The notes beneath the pieces were generated by a model, which did not search any database, was not told the DNA's origin, and worked only from the letters and a program-made list of their open reading frames with translations. 64,000 nucleotides of DNA from Flectobacillus major DSM 103. Its GTDB lineage: Bacteria; Bacteroidota; Bacteroidia; Cytophagales; Spirosomataceae. Made by a program: the position numbers and the translations under genes. Shown piece after piece: positions 10,501-19,039 of the stretch. The stretch spans positions 5,363,047 to 5,427,046 of the forward strand of contig NZ_KE386491.1 in the NCBI RefSeq assembly GCF_000427405.1, read 5' to 3'. Each line of letters starts with the position of its first letter. The first letter of the stretch is position 1.

Positions 10501-11765
10501 CGACCTATTCAAATGGTATTAATATTACAAGAGTAGATACTATTAAGTTGGCGTTAAAACTAGACGAAGGCTCGTTGGATAAAATTTGTACAGGTATGAC
10601 AACAACGTTCACTTCCGACAGCTATTTGTCGGGCAATGCAAAATTATATAAAGATGGTGTAGTTGTACCTACAGGGTTTGTGGTGTCTCAGACAGGAAGT
10701 TATGTACTAACCGATAACTATGAAGGATGTGTAATATTACCATCTGATACAGTAAAAATCAGTGTAGGTAATCTTATCAAGCCACAAGTAAAGGGTTTAT
10801 TAATAGATGGATGCGTATCGGCTTTCCCAACATTATATGCCAATATCAATGCAAATAGTGAATATAGCTTTCAGTGGTTTAAAGATGGAACACCTATCTC
10901 AAACAGTAATTCAACTAATTATAATGTTTTGGCAACAGGCTCGTATCAGTTGAAGGTTTCTAAAGGAGCATGTTCGGGTATGTCTGATCCTATTCCTATT
11001 CTTCAGCCATCAAGATTATCAAAGCCAAAATTGAAAAGCCAGCAAAACTTAGATTCTATCAATTACTATTGTAGTAATACCATTGCTGATTTGTCGATTG
11101 TAGATGATGCAGCATACACCAATTATGGTATCCAAACATTTATTTTGAAAAGAAATGGACAAACCGTGCTTGAGCGAACAGGTTTTTATGACAACATTAA
11201 TCAACATATACCTATTAAAACCGCTGGAACTTATACGGTAGTACGTAAGCAGGGCCCTTGTGAAGTAGAATCTGACCCTGTAATTATCAAATTTGGAGAA
11301 CCCATTACGGCAAAAATATCAGGTGGAAGTGCTATTTATCAGGGGCAGTCTAGCAAGCTAAACCTTAGTTTTGGAGGAGGAAATGCTTGGGTCTATCAAT
11401 TGTCGAACGATGCAACTTTACAAAATACCACAAAAATAACGTTGGAAAAATGGGTAAAACCTCGTACTACACAGATATATACGGTTGCCTTTGTGGGCAG
11501 TAATTGCGGAGTAGGTGCATCTAGTGGGTCGGCTACAGTTACAGTACTGCCTTGTCCTACCGACAAAACCATAAGTGTACAATCGGGTAATTGGAATGTA
11601 CCTGCAACGTGGTCGTGCGGACAAATCCCGACAGCAACATTAAAGGCTATTATTGAGTATGGGCATACCGTAAACCTGCCTAATGGCTATCAGGGTGTAG
11701 CCAAGGGGTTGGTATTGAGTGGAGGACTTAATCATGGCGTTAATGCTAGTTTGAAATTAGATTAG
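7581..11765 (+). CDS. Giant secreted Ig-like repeat protein (putative adhesin)
   Basis: A 1394-residue exported protein. Residues 1-24 are a Sec signal peptide. The body consists of about twelve Ig-like beta-sandwich repeats of 70-100 residues, each with a Y/FQWKKDG-type strand (near residues 70, 147, 228, 308, 490, 770, 848, 935, 1098) and a following GxYxLxVxxG(S/A)C strand. The conserved Cys pair in each repeat could form disulphides. The last 60 residues hold a NWNVPATWSCGQIP module common at the ends of Cytophagales surface proteins. I see no usual type IX sorting tail (no PNP motif). A role in adhesion or matrix is inferred from architecture only. The gene stands alone and is followed by an interspersed palindromic repeat. 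Confidence 0.75.
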   Translation: MPSLYRPFLFVIVFLLINLHAISQSNPCSSFSGVAITDTLEQDLKEYIISEGNSIYLKPKTPLSGISSYQWKKDGVDINGATNRKYQVAEYGLYSLTVRQGSCTATSLGIFIGGNTYYQIDPPAATQVCVGDTIVLKTVKGLGYFFQWKKDGNPIQGATKSEYKAFATGNYTVVVSQGRSEFKMETLPVYLTFGNTLETQIVSDKNMICEGKTTVLKASNINNQHRVQWLHNGTPIDGATKDSLVVNQSGYYEVQIIKGACSAHSGYNVSVTNLNLPRPIINDDLGGRTFEACSNNVVKLRVKDYRDGTYIWLKEGNVIPNATSPDYTVRESGNYSVRYNGNEFCSAQSEVIPVYISSTLTMDITGNDLLIAPSQSAIFTANGSGVLPFLMQVSSVDNGELFFQNYFNTLELIIFGGGGEITTFRPNNAFRITKLVNACGVGTGTGTATVTIGNCAQPTVVNISTYSDRVCLGGSTVITALATGSGNLSYQWQKDGVDIAGETQKDLLIQDFSYAKMGRYRVKVSSDCGTFVSTALMIVANYGNVVVARLGYPAYTNTELLLTAFSGTNFEAFNSYTWTGPNGFTSTEQNPIISRVTPQNSGVYTVLGRNASGCYNSTFLNVTVNNPPITIGNLGLTSFCPNGYFSVPFSTTLPVGTPYKVYLSDQEGNFQNATEIGSGLASPISVRIPFFVSVGTEYRLKIVAQNSSLTSTLSSRLSTNGKELDLIVYNSAGKEAKLNKNLAICKGAAITLNMVSNQKDDVIYQWKKREQFIARDAKVRLSQEGTYTASVQKMGCSNVEKTFTLTSVDSSSYVLERLGNEFQCEGTNIIFRPTYYSDSATYQWRRNGSVLLGVIADTLVASQTGKYSVDIRDKCPLRYQSTDAESVVFGQELKNGIISNRAQGNILCGEAYTYLSSVDQDIANPLAPYSYQWQKNGVPVQGDDEGVYYRESPNLIGIKKAGVYSLKLTQGNCSTYSNGINITRVDTIKLALKLDEGSLDKICTGMTTTFTSDSYLSGNAKLYKDGVVVPTGFVVSQTGSYVLTDNYEGCVILPSDTVKISVGNLIKPQVKGLLIDGCVSAFPTLYANINANSEYSFQWFKDGTPISNSNSTNYNVLATGSYQLKVSKGACSGMSDPIPILQPSRLSKPKLKSQQNLDSINYYCSNTIADLSIVDDAAYTNYGIQTFILKRNGQTVLERTGFYDNINQHIPIKTAGTYTVVRKQGPCEVESDPVIIKFGEPITAKISGGSAIYQGQSSKLNLSFGGGNAWVYQLSNDATLQNTTKITLEKWVKPRTTQIYTVAFVGSNCGVGASSGSATVTVLPCPTDKTISVQSGNWNVPATWSCGQIPTATLKAIIEYGHTVNLPNGYQGVAKGLVLSGGLNHGVNASLKLD

Positions 11766-11839
11766 TAGCTTTAACTCGACCAATAAACTGGAGTTATCGA
11801 TAGTAAAATAGCATACTTCTATAGGTACTGAAAGATAAG

Positions 11840-12040
11840 TCATCTCGAATTTTTAGAACACATAAGGCGGTCGAAAAACTAATTTCGACCGCCTTATGTG
11901 ATTAATAGTCAATAAATATCTACTAACATGTGTGTGTTTTTTCCATTAGGGTGCGATTGAAGCACCCAATAAATACAAATAAGAGTTCTCTATTTGAAAT
12001 TATCCCAAAATTCGGGATGACTCATGTTTACAATTATTTT
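11840..12040. repeat. Interspersed palindromic repeat, copy A (convergent spacer)
   Basis: This spacer between converging genes holds three linked parts. First, an 18-bp perfect hairpin (arms 11859-11876 and 11883-11900, loop AACTAA). Second, a TTAGGGTGC...GCACCC hairpin (11945-11972). Third, at 12005-12031, a block which on the minus strand reads ACATGAGTCATCCCGAATTT. A shorter imperfect inverted copy of that block (GTCATCTCGAATTTT) lies at the left edge near 11839-11853. The same parts recur near 44.0, 51.0 and 58.4 kb. The first hairpin may also terminate the Ig-like gene. Confidence 0.7.
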
Positions 12041-12095
12041 CTAGTAATATTGGTTTTGTTGTGGTTTGATTATCAGTATGATAAATAGGATATTC

Positions 12096-13082
12096 TTATT
12101 TTACTTCAAAATCGCCATTACCAATTTTAAAACCTTCGGCATATAGCTCTACGATATACCGCCCAGGGCGATATTCTATACCTCTGTTATAGACAATCTC
12201 GATATACTGGTTATGATTATCATAAAAAATATCTCCTCTTGTGGTAAAAGCAATGTCTTTGCCATTGAAGCTAAAACTACCCGAACCCGTTGCCGAATCA
12301 AAAACTGTAGCACCATCAGGGTCAAGAATTCTGACAAAGATAGTTTTCTTTTCGTGTTCGGTAAGTTCGTTTTTAGCCAACATAAACGCCACCTTGAGTC
12401 TGGCAATTTTAGAAGCTTTCATCTTCTTATCATCAAACTCTTTCCCTTTATCGGTAATACCCAAAACCCTCACATATTCGGTTTTTAGGGCTGTAGCTTT
12501 CGACACCTTTTCCGACAATACTTGATTACGGATTTCAGCATCTTCCTTTTGGGCAGAAATGCGTTCGGCCTTTTGAACAAGTGAATTTTTTTCAGATTTT
12601 AGGTTGGCATTCTCATTATTGAGCGTACTATTTTGGTACGATAAGGTTTGATTATCGGCTCTTAACTGCTGAATTTCTTTGTCTTTGACAGCCAATAATG
12701 ATTCATAGTTTTGAATTTTGGCTTGAAAAGAAGCTTTGATACTAGCTATTTCAGCATTTGTATTTTTGAGTAATTCTTTTTTATCGTCCTCCAGCTGAGT
12801 TTTAGCTTTTTGAAGCTCGCTAATATCGCCTCCTAGCCTTTGAATTTCGGCAATTTTCAAGTCTAGTTGTGTTGTAATAGAATCGAGCTTGATACGGGTA
12901 GATGCCAGTTCCATTACCTTCGATTCAATAACCTCTTGTTGGTTATTTTGGATTTGATTGCTTTGAATCAACCTATAAACCAGTAAAGCAGCAATAACGG
13001 ATACAACGGCAATACCAGCTTTCAGTGCCTTGTTGGTATCTGGTTTGGGTTGGTGGTTTGCGTCTAAAAAATCGTCATTCAT
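12096..13082 (-). CDS. Membrane-anchored coiled-coil protein
   Basis: This 328-residue protein has a short cytosolic head, one transmembrane helix (about residues 22-41, AGIAVVSVIAALLVYRLIQ), a long coiled coil (about 45-205, heptads rich in Glu, Lys, Leu and Gln) and a C-terminal beta-rich domain of about 110 residues that ends in a YIVELYAEGFKIGNGDF strand. Similar proteins in Bacteroidota are often labelled as SMC-like only because of the coiled coil; there is no ATPase domain here, so that name would be wrong. It is monocistronic and converges on the Ig-like gene. Function is unknown; a periplasmic scaffold is a fair guess. Confidence 0.7.
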   Translation of the reverse strand: MNDDFLDANHQPKPDTNKALKAGIAVVSVIAALLVYRLIQSNQIQNNQQEVIESKVMELASTRIKLDSITTQLDLKIAEIQRLGGDISELQKAKTQLEDDKKELLKNTNAEIASIKASFQAKIQNYESLLAVKDKEIQQLRADNQTLSYQNSTLNNENANLKSEKNSLVQKAERISAQKEDAEIRNQVLSEKVSKATALKTEYVRVLGITDKGKEFDDKKMKASKIARLKVAFMLAKNELTEHEKKTIFVRILDPDGATVFDSATGSGSFSFNGKDIAFTTRGDIFYDNHNQYIEIVYNRGIEYRPGRYIVELYAEGFKIGNGDFEVK

Positions 13083-13226
13083 AGTGTATGATATATAATA
13101 GCAGCCTTCATAGAAGCTTGCAGGCGGTAATTTATACTAAAGTAAGAAAAGGATAAGCTGAAAAGGCTGAATTATTCTGGTAATATTTTCATAAAGAGAA
13201 CAAGTTAATTGGTCTTGACCACTCAA

Positions 13227-14534
13227 CTACAAAAACTGCAAAACGCTTTCAAGACCCATTCCTCTTGAGCCTTTTACCAAAATATGCGTATTTTCGACAG
13301 GGTGGTCTTGTAACCAAACGTGTAAGCCAAATTTATCGGGAAAATAATGTACTTTCATAATAGGCAATTGCCCCACAGCAGACTCCATCAATTTTCCTGC
13401 CAAAAGTACATAGTCAAAATGACAAGTGGCTAATAACTGACCAAGGGCTTTGTGCTCTTCTGGAGCGTCGTCGCCTAGCTCAAACATATCGCCCAAAATG
13501 ACCATTTTTTTAGGGGCTTTCAAATTGTTGAAATTGGCAATAGCGGCCTGCATCGACGACGGATTAGCATTATAGGCATCCATCAAGATAAGGTTATTCC
13601 CCTTTTCAATAAATTGAGAACGATGATTAGTTGGCTGGTAATCGGCTACTGCCTCACAGGCCAGAGCGGTATCTATCTCAAAATATTCACCAATTCGTAC
13701 AGCCGCACACATATTCAAAAAGTTATATTTCCCTGTTAGGTGGCTTGTATAGGTATTTTCTTCAAAATCCTTGAAAATAACGCAAGGGATTTCTTCAATC
13801 ATTTCTATTACCTTTGGGAAAAGAGCATTTTCGTCGGTAGTGTAGGTAATAACTTCTTTAAATTCTTTGCCAAATGTCATTTCATAAGTAGGCGTTGAGG
13901 CTACATTGACAAAAACGGTATGATGGTTTTGGCCCAGAAAATCATATAATTCTCCTTTGCCTTTTACAACGCCTTCTATACCACCAAAACCTTCTAGGTG
14001 AGCTTTGCCAATATTGGTAATAAAACCATGAGTAGGCAAACAAATCTCAACAAGTTCTTTAATATCTCCTTGTTTGTTGGCTCCCATTTCGATAATAGCA
14101 ATTTCGATCGACTTGTCGATGGCCAAAACCGTAAGAGGCACACCAATATGATTATTGAGATTGCCTTGGGTAGCGTATGTTTTGTACTTTTTCGATAAAA
14201 CGCAGTTGATGAGTTCTTTAGTGGTGGTTTTGCCATTTGAGCCTGTAAGGCCAATAAATGGAATATTAAATTGTTTTCGGTGGAAAGTAGCTAATTTTTG
14301 GAGTGCCAAAAGGCCATCTTCAACCAATAAAAAACGCTCATCGGCTACTACAGAAGGGTCGTCAACCACAACATATTTTGCTCCTTTTTCTAATGCCTGT
14401 GCGGCAAAAGTATTGGCATTGAAGTTGGGCCCCTTCAAAGCGAAGAACATTACATCCTTCTCTATTTTGCGTGTATCGGTAGATACCCCCGAGCATTCCT
14501 TGAAATTTTTGTATAAATCACTAACTGAAATCAT
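13227..14534 (-). CDS. murF: UDP-N-acetylmuramoyl-tripeptide--D-alanyl-D-alanine ligase
   Basis: MurF adds D-Ala-D-Ala to the UDP-MurNAc tripeptide in the cytosol, the last soluble step of peptidoglycan precursor synthesis. The 435 residues show the Mur-ligase order: an N-terminal uridine-binding domain with STDTRKI near residue 19, the ATP loop GLTGSNGKTTTKE (about 95-107), the central NxGxAHLEGFG block, and the C-terminal domain with MDAYNANPSSM and LGDMFELG. Length is normal. Unlike in many bacteria it does not sit in a dcw cluster here; it is divergent from the FG-GAP gene with only about 63 bases between starts. Confidence 0.95.
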   Translation of the reverse strand: MISVSDLYKNFKECSGVSTDTRKIEKDVMFFALKGPNFNANTFAAQALEKGAKYVVVDDPSVVADERFLLVEDGLLALQKLATFHRKQFNIPFIGLTGSNGKTTTKELINCVLSKKYKTYATQGNLNNHIGVPLTVLAIDKSIEIAIIEMGANKQGDIKELVEICLPTHGFITNIGKAHLEGFGGIEGVVKGKGELYDFLGQNHHTVFVNVASTPTYEMTFGKEFKEVITYTTDENALFPKVIEMIEEIPCVIFKDFEENTYTSHLTGKYNFLNMCAAVRIGEYFEIDTALACEAVADYQPTNHRSQFIEKGNNLILMDAYNANPSSMQAAIANFNNLKAPKKMVILGDMFELGDDAPEEHKALGQLLATCHFDYVLLAGKLMESAVGQLPIMKVHYFPDKFGLHVWLQDHPVENTHILVKGSRGMGLESVLQFL

Positions 14535-14597
14535 CGTTTTTATCGTTATTAATGTACTTTGGTGGATGTGTTCCCGAAAAAATCAAACAAATATCGG

Positions 14598-16823
14598 ATG
14601 AAAAAATTACTTACTCTCTATTTAATATGGTCTTCCTTTCAAATTTTTGCCCAAGAAATTTCATTCAAATACAACGATAATCTTAAAATTATCCAAAATG
14701 GACTTGTACTTCCCAATGCTTGGGCTGGAGGGCTCAATACACCCCAGTTTTCGACTTGCCGCCTCAATAACGACGGTTTCGATGATTTAGTGGTATTTGA
14801 TAGAACAGCCCAAAAAATTGCTACTTTTTTGGCAGTACAAGATACCAATGGCAAGTTTTCATGGAAATATGCCCCCGAATATGAACCTTATTTTCCGAAA
14901 ATTCAAAATTGGATGCTTCTTGTAGATTATGACCAAGACGGCAAAAAGGATATTTTTACCCATTCACCAGCGGGTTTACGGGTATTTCGTAATATTTCTA
15001 CCGACACCAAAATAGCCTGGGAGTTGGTGGCTGACCCTCTTTACAGCGTGGGTTTTTCGGGAAAAATCAACTTGAGTGTTACAGCTACCGATATTCCAGC
15101 GATTGTTGACTGTGACAACGACGGTGATATTGATGTTTTGATGTTTGATTCTTCAGGCGATTTTGTAGAATATCATCGCAATAATGCCGTAGAGAAATAC
15201 CAAGATCCTAAAAGATTAGAATTTGTGAAAATAGGCTATTGCTGGGGGAATTTTTTGAAAGAACATTGCAAAGATTTTCGCTTTGATATAGAGTGTGGCG
15301 ATACTCCCGCAGGTGAAAGTATTGTCAAGGCTAGCCCCGATAAGGTATTGCATTCGGGCAATTCGTTGCTGCTGCTCGACCTCAATGGCGATAATAAAAA
15401 AGACGTACTCTTTGGGCATATTACTTGTACCAATATTGCCTCGATGCTCAATCAGGGAACAGAAAAACGGGCTATTTTTACCAATGTGAGTTATGTTTTT
15501 CCACAAGATGCTCCCATTGATTTCCCGATTTTTCCAGCAGTGTATTATGAAGACCTCGATTTTGATGGTATCAAAGACTTGGTAGCTGCCCCCAATGGCT
15601 ATGATAATGCTCTTCAAACGGTTGATTTTCAGCAGTCTGCATGGTTTTATAAAAATACAGCACAAAATGGAAACGCCAATTTTGTTTTCCAGAGTAAAAA
15701 TTTCTTACAAAACACGATGCTCGATTTGGGCGAAAATACAAGCCCTGTTTTGGTAGATATTGATGGCGATGGCGACAAAGATTTGTTGGTGGGCAATGGT
15801 GGGTTGCGTGGAGAACAAGGCTTCCGAGCTAGTATTTATTTGTTTGAAAACAAAGGTAATGGCAGTTTTGAATTAACCAATACAGACTTTTTGGGCTTGT
15901 CGTCGTCTTTACAACTCTTTGATATTAGGCCATTTATTAGCGATATTGACGGCGACGGCATTGAGGATTTTGGCTTTTCGTCCAATTCCTTTAAGGGAAT
16001 GGAAATTAGGTATATTATTAATAAAGCTGCTAAAGGAAAACCTTGGGATATTAAGCTGGCCGATGCCATACTCTTACCTACTATTCCCGACTTTATTGCT
16101 GGCGAAAGTGTGGTGTTTTTTGATTATGATAAAGACGGCATAAAAGATATTATTCATGGAACAGGCCGAGGAAATCTTCGTTTTTTCAAAAATAAAGGTA
16201 CTAACAAAGCTCCTAGTTATACCCTCCAGAATGACGATTTAGGCAGGCTTGAAGGCAATTATGTTACAGGAAACCTGTATTTGACTATTGCCGATGTCAA
16301 CTTGGATGGCAAAGCCGACCTTATTACGGGTAGCCGCGAAGGAAATATCAAAATCTATAAAAGTTTATTAGAACAAAACCCTACAGCCTTTGTAGCCGAT
16401 ACAAGCCTTATCTGGAATGCCACGACCGCTCGTAACGAACAGCTACATGTTGGTTCAAACCTTTCTATTGCAGTGGCTGATCTGGACAACGATTTGCTCC
16501 CCGATATGGTGGTAGGAAACAATACAGGTGGATTAAGATTTTTGAAAAATACATCTAATATTGTTGTTACTGGTACAGAAGAAACGTATGTAACACAGGT
16601 ATACCCAAACCCAACCAACAAATATTTGTACATAAAATCGGTACAAGCAGGACTTATCAGTCTTCTCGACCTAAAAGGGAATACGGTGTTAGGTACAAAA
16701 AGTATAAAAGCTAATGCCGAGGAATCATTTGATATGTCGGGGCTCAATACAGGGGTGTATTTCTTGAAATTTGAGCCAAACCAAGGGCAAGTTTCTACCA
16801 TTAAAGTATTACTTCAGAAATAG
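14598..16823 (+). CDS. Secreted FG-GAP/VCBS repeat protein with a T9SS sorting tail
   Basis: A 741-residue exported protein. The ATG at 14598 (MKKLLTLYLIWSSFQIFAQ) gives a clean signal peptide; the frame starts earlier but those codons precede the signal. The body is a series of FG-GAP or VCBS calcium-loop repeats with D-x-D/N-x-D-G motifs such as DYDQDGKKD, DCDNDGDID, DLNGDNKKD, DIDGDGDKD, DIDGDGIED and DYDKDGIKD, consistent with a beta-propeller. The last 85 residues (YPNPTNKYLYIKS onward to FxxGQVSTIKVLLQK) are a type A sorting domain for the type IX secretion system, so the protein probably ends on the cell surface or outside. Confidence 0.88.
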   Translation: MKKLLTLYLIWSSFQIFAQEISFKYNDNLKIIQNGLVLPNAWAGGLNTPQFSTCRLNNDGFDDLVVFDRTAQKIATFLAVQDTNGKFSWKYAPEYEPYFPKIQNWMLLVDYDQDGKKDIFTHSPAGLRVFRNISTDTKIAWELVADPLYSVGFSGKINLSVTATDIPAIVDCDNDGDIDVLMFDSSGDFVEYHRNNAVEKYQDPKRLEFVKIGYCWGNFLKEHCKDFRFDIECGDTPAGESIVKASPDKVLHSGNSLLLLDLNGDNKKDVLFGHITCTNIASMLNQGTEKRAIFTNVSYVFPQDAPIDFPIFPAVYYEDLDFDGIKDLVAAPNGYDNALQTVDFQQSAWFYKNTAQNGNANFVFQSKNFLQNTMLDLGENTSPVLVDIDGDGDKDLLVGNGGLRGEQGFRASIYLFENKGNGSFELTNTDFLGLSSSLQLFDIRPFISDIDGDGIEDFGFSSNSFKGMEIRYIINKAAKGKPWDIKLADAILLPTIPDFIAGESVVFFDYDKDGIKDIIHGTGRGNLRFFKNKGTNKAPSYTLQNDDLGRLEGNYVTGNLYLTIADVNLDGKADLITGSREGNIKIYKSLLEQNPTAFVADTSLIWNATTARNEQLHVGSNLSIAVADLDNDLLPDMVVGNNTGGLRFLKNTSNIVVTGTEETYVTQVYPNPTNKYLYIKSVQAGLISLLDLKGNTVLGTKSIKANAEESFDMSGLNTGVYFLKFEPNQGQVSTIKVLLQK

Positions 16824-16842
16824 ATAAGTTTAATATCAATGA

Positions 16843-16878
16843 AGTCCAATAGAGTTTAGTATTCTATTGGGCTTTTTT
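16843..16878 (+). terminator. Terminator after the FG-GAP gene
   Basis: AGTCCAATAGAG (16843-16854) pairs with TTCTATTGGGCT (16862-16873), allowing G-U pairs, and is followed by a T-run. It isolates the ebo cluster from the gene before it. Confidence 0.8.
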
Positions 16879-17012
16879 GTAGAAAAAAGTATTTTCTCTG
16901 AATGAGACAATTGTTGTATTTTATCAAGTTTTCTCTTAAATAATAATAATCGACTGTTTTTTAAAATATTGATTATTAGAAACTTGAGTATTTTTAAGGT
17001 TTGAGGCTTAAT

Positions 17013-17024
17013 TGATAATTATCA
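17013..17024. promoter_or_regulatory. 12-bp perfect palindrome upstream of eboA
   Basis: TGATAATTATCA is its own reverse complement and sits 98 bases before the eboA ATG, with AT-rich flanks that partly resemble Fur-type GATAAT hexamers. It could be an operator for the cluster; the resemblance is inference only. Confidence 0.3.
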
Positions 17025-17075
17025 TAATCGTACAATTTCCCTAAAAAACAAGATACCATAGTGGACAGATGTTTT

Positions 17076-17083
17076 TATCTTTA
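17076..17083 (+). promoter_or_regulatory. Weak -7 box candidate of the ebo operon
   Basis: TATCTTTA matches seven of the eight positions of TAnnTTTG that matter less or more, failing at the last base, about 39 bases before the eboA ATG. No TTG is found 19-22 bases upstream, so the assignment is weak. Confidence 0.25.
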
Positions 17084-17121
17084 CAAAAAACTGGATTATT
17101 GAATTAATGGAGGGCTAAAGA

Positions 17122-17973
17122 ATGTCTATCAAGAACGAATTATTAACAATTATAGAGAAAGCAGCTAATCAGAAAGAGTTGCAATGGCTAGAAGCAAAAG
17201 CAAATGCCGATGTAAAAACCATACAAATAGCATTTGTATCTGCTCCTCGATTTATTCGGAAAAGTGTAATTGAAGTAGACGAGCAGGCTATTCATCAACT
17301 AGTGCCAGCGTGGAATTTGGGCGAATGGACCTTAGAACGCCTTGTTAGGGTATATTTATTGTTGTGTTTGCCCAACGAAAACGAAGAAAGTTATGTTGGA
17401 TACATAGAAACGCTATTTGATACCGCCGAAATCAACGAATTAGTTGCATTGTATTCGGCTCTGCCTGTACTAAATTATCCCGAAAAATGGCTATTCCGAG
17501 CAGCCGAAGCCGTAAGGTCTAATATGGGTGTGGTATTTGATGCTATAGCTTTTGGAAACCCCTATCCACAACAATATTTTTCAGAATTGGCATGGAATCA
17601 GTTGGTACTAAAGTGTATCTTCAATGACAAACCGATTCATTTGATTGTAGGACTAGACCAGCGTGCCAATGCAAAATTAGCCGAAACACTATCGGATTTT
17701 GCTCATGAGCGTTGGGCAGCAGGCCGAAAAGTACCCGCTCAGGTTTGGCGTTTGGTAGTAAATTTTTTAAATGATACCATTTTGGAAGATATTAATAAAC
17801 TTTTTCAGTCAAACGACATCCAAAACCAAACGGCCGCAGCCTTGGTATGCCTAGAATCGGGCTATCAGGGAGCCGATACCATGCTCGACAATTATCCGAG
17901 TTTGCGAGCTTCGGTTCAAAAAGGACAATTTAGTTGGAAACAATTAGAGGTTTTACAGCTTTGCTATGTTTAA
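17122..17973 (+). CDS. eboA: EboA-family protein
   Basis: First gene of the ebo cluster. The 283-residue soluble, mostly helical protein has no enzyme motif that I recognise; the call rests on its helix-rich character (VPAWNLGEWTLERLVRVYLLLCLP near residues 60-83, alternating charged helices to the end) and its position directly before five recognisable ebo genes in canonical order. EboA proteins have no established biochemical activity. No signal peptide is seen, so it should act in the cytosol. The ATG at 17122 follows an AGGGCTAAAG stretch. Forty-three bases separate its stop from eboB. Confidence 0.82.
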   Translation: MSIKNELLTIIEKAANQKELQWLEAKANADVKTIQIAFVSAPRFIRKSVIEVDEQAIHQLVPAWNLGEWTLERLVRVYLLLCLPNENEESYVGYIETLFDTAEINELVALYSALPVLNYPEKWLFRAAEAVRSNMGVVFDAIAFGNPYPQQYFSELAWNQLVLKCIFNDKPIHLIVGLDQRANAKLAETLSDFAHERWAAGRKVPAQVWRLVVNFLNDTILEDINKLFQSNDIQNQTAAALVCLESGYQGADTMLDNYPSLRASVQKGQFSWKQLEVLQLCYV

Positions 17974-18016
17974 CACAGTGATTTTTTTAAGCTGGAAATC
18001 CTAACTATATAATATT

Positions 18017-19036
18017 ATGTGTCAAAAACATTCAGAAATAAGTCAAAATCCTTCACACTTTGAAGGAACTGCCGAAGAGCTTGCTACTGCACAAAATGTA
18101 CAGGCCAATTATATGGATTATATCAAAGACATGAAGTTCTTTGACCCGCATATCCACATGACTTCTCGTACCACCGACGATTATCAGGCTTTGGCCGATG
18201 CAGGCGTTGTTGCTATTATAGAACCAGCTTTTTGGTTGGGTCAGCCTCGTACAGGTGTGGCTACCTTCAAAGATTACTTTAGTAGCTTGGTAGGCTGGGA
18301 GCGTTTCCGTTCTTCACAGTTTGGTATCAAGCATTATTGTACTATTGGGCTCAACTCCAGAGAGGCCAATAACGAGCCATTGGCCGAGCAGGTAATGGAA
18401 ATATTGCCCTTGTATTTGTACAAAGAAGGTGTAGTGGGTGTAGGCGAAATAGGCTTTGACGACCAAACTGCCGCCGAAGATAAATATTATCGTTTGCAGC
18501 TAGAACTTGCCAAAGAGGCGGGGTTACCTGTGCAGGTACACACACCGCACCGTGACAAGCGTCGTGGTACTGAAAAAAGTATGGCTATTGCCTTAGAACA
18601 CGGTATTGACCCCAGTATGGTGATTATCGACCATAACAACGAAGAAACCGTAAAAAGTGTGTTAGATCAAGGGTTTTGGGCTGCCTTTACAATTTATCCA
18701 TTTACCAAAATGGGTAACGAACGTATGGTCGAAATTGTAAAGCAATATGGAGCTGAAAGAATCATGATTAATTCAGCGGCCGATTGGGGTATTAGCGATC
18801 CTCTGGCTGTAGCCAAAACGGCCGCTTTGATGAAAATGAAAGGTATTTCGGACGAAGATATTCGTTTGGTTACTTACCAAAATGCTATCGACGCTTTTGC
18901 TCAAAGCGGACAAATCAATATAGAAGATTTTGAAAATGTAGGCGAAATCGACCAAAGTAAAACTTTCAATGGAAATACCATTCTGAGAGGAGGGCAGCAG
19001 CCTAGAATTGATAAAAACGCCCTTTTAATTCGTTAA
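18017..19036 (+). CDS. eboB: EboB, TatD-like metal-dependent hydrolase
   Basis: The 339-residue protein is an amidohydrolase-fold TIM barrel of the TatD type. The metal ligands are visible in order: FDPHIH (His45 and His47), GEIGFD near residue 143 (Glu), VQVHTPH near 176, VIIDHNN near 202 and the late NSAADWG Asp near 250. About 40 residues precede the barrel. In cyanobacteria EboB is one of the proteins needed for precursor movement to the periplasm; its substrate is not known. It is followed by eboC after only three bases, which points to translational coupling. Confidence 0.92.
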   Translation: MCQKHSEISQNPSHFEGTAEELATAQNVQANYMDYIKDMKFFDPHIHMTSRTTDDYQALADAGVVAIIEPAFWLGQPRTGVATFKDYFSSLVGWERFRSSQFGIKHYCTIGLNSREANNEPLAEQVMEILPLYLYKEGVVGVGEIGFDDQTAAEDKYYRLQLELAKEAGLPVQVHTPHRDKRRGTEKSMAIALEHGIDPSMVIIDHNNEETVKSVLDQGFWAAFTIYPFTKMGNERMVEIVKQYGAERIMINSAADWGISDPLAVAKTAALMKMKGISDEDIRLVTYQNAIDAFAQSGQINIEDFENVGEIDQSKTFNGNTILRGGQQPRIDKNALLIR

Positions 19037-19039
19037 GTT

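Noticed and set aside
12096-13082. SMC-type chromosome segregation protein
   Set aside because: There is no ATPase head domain; only a membrane helix, a coiled coil and a beta-rich end.
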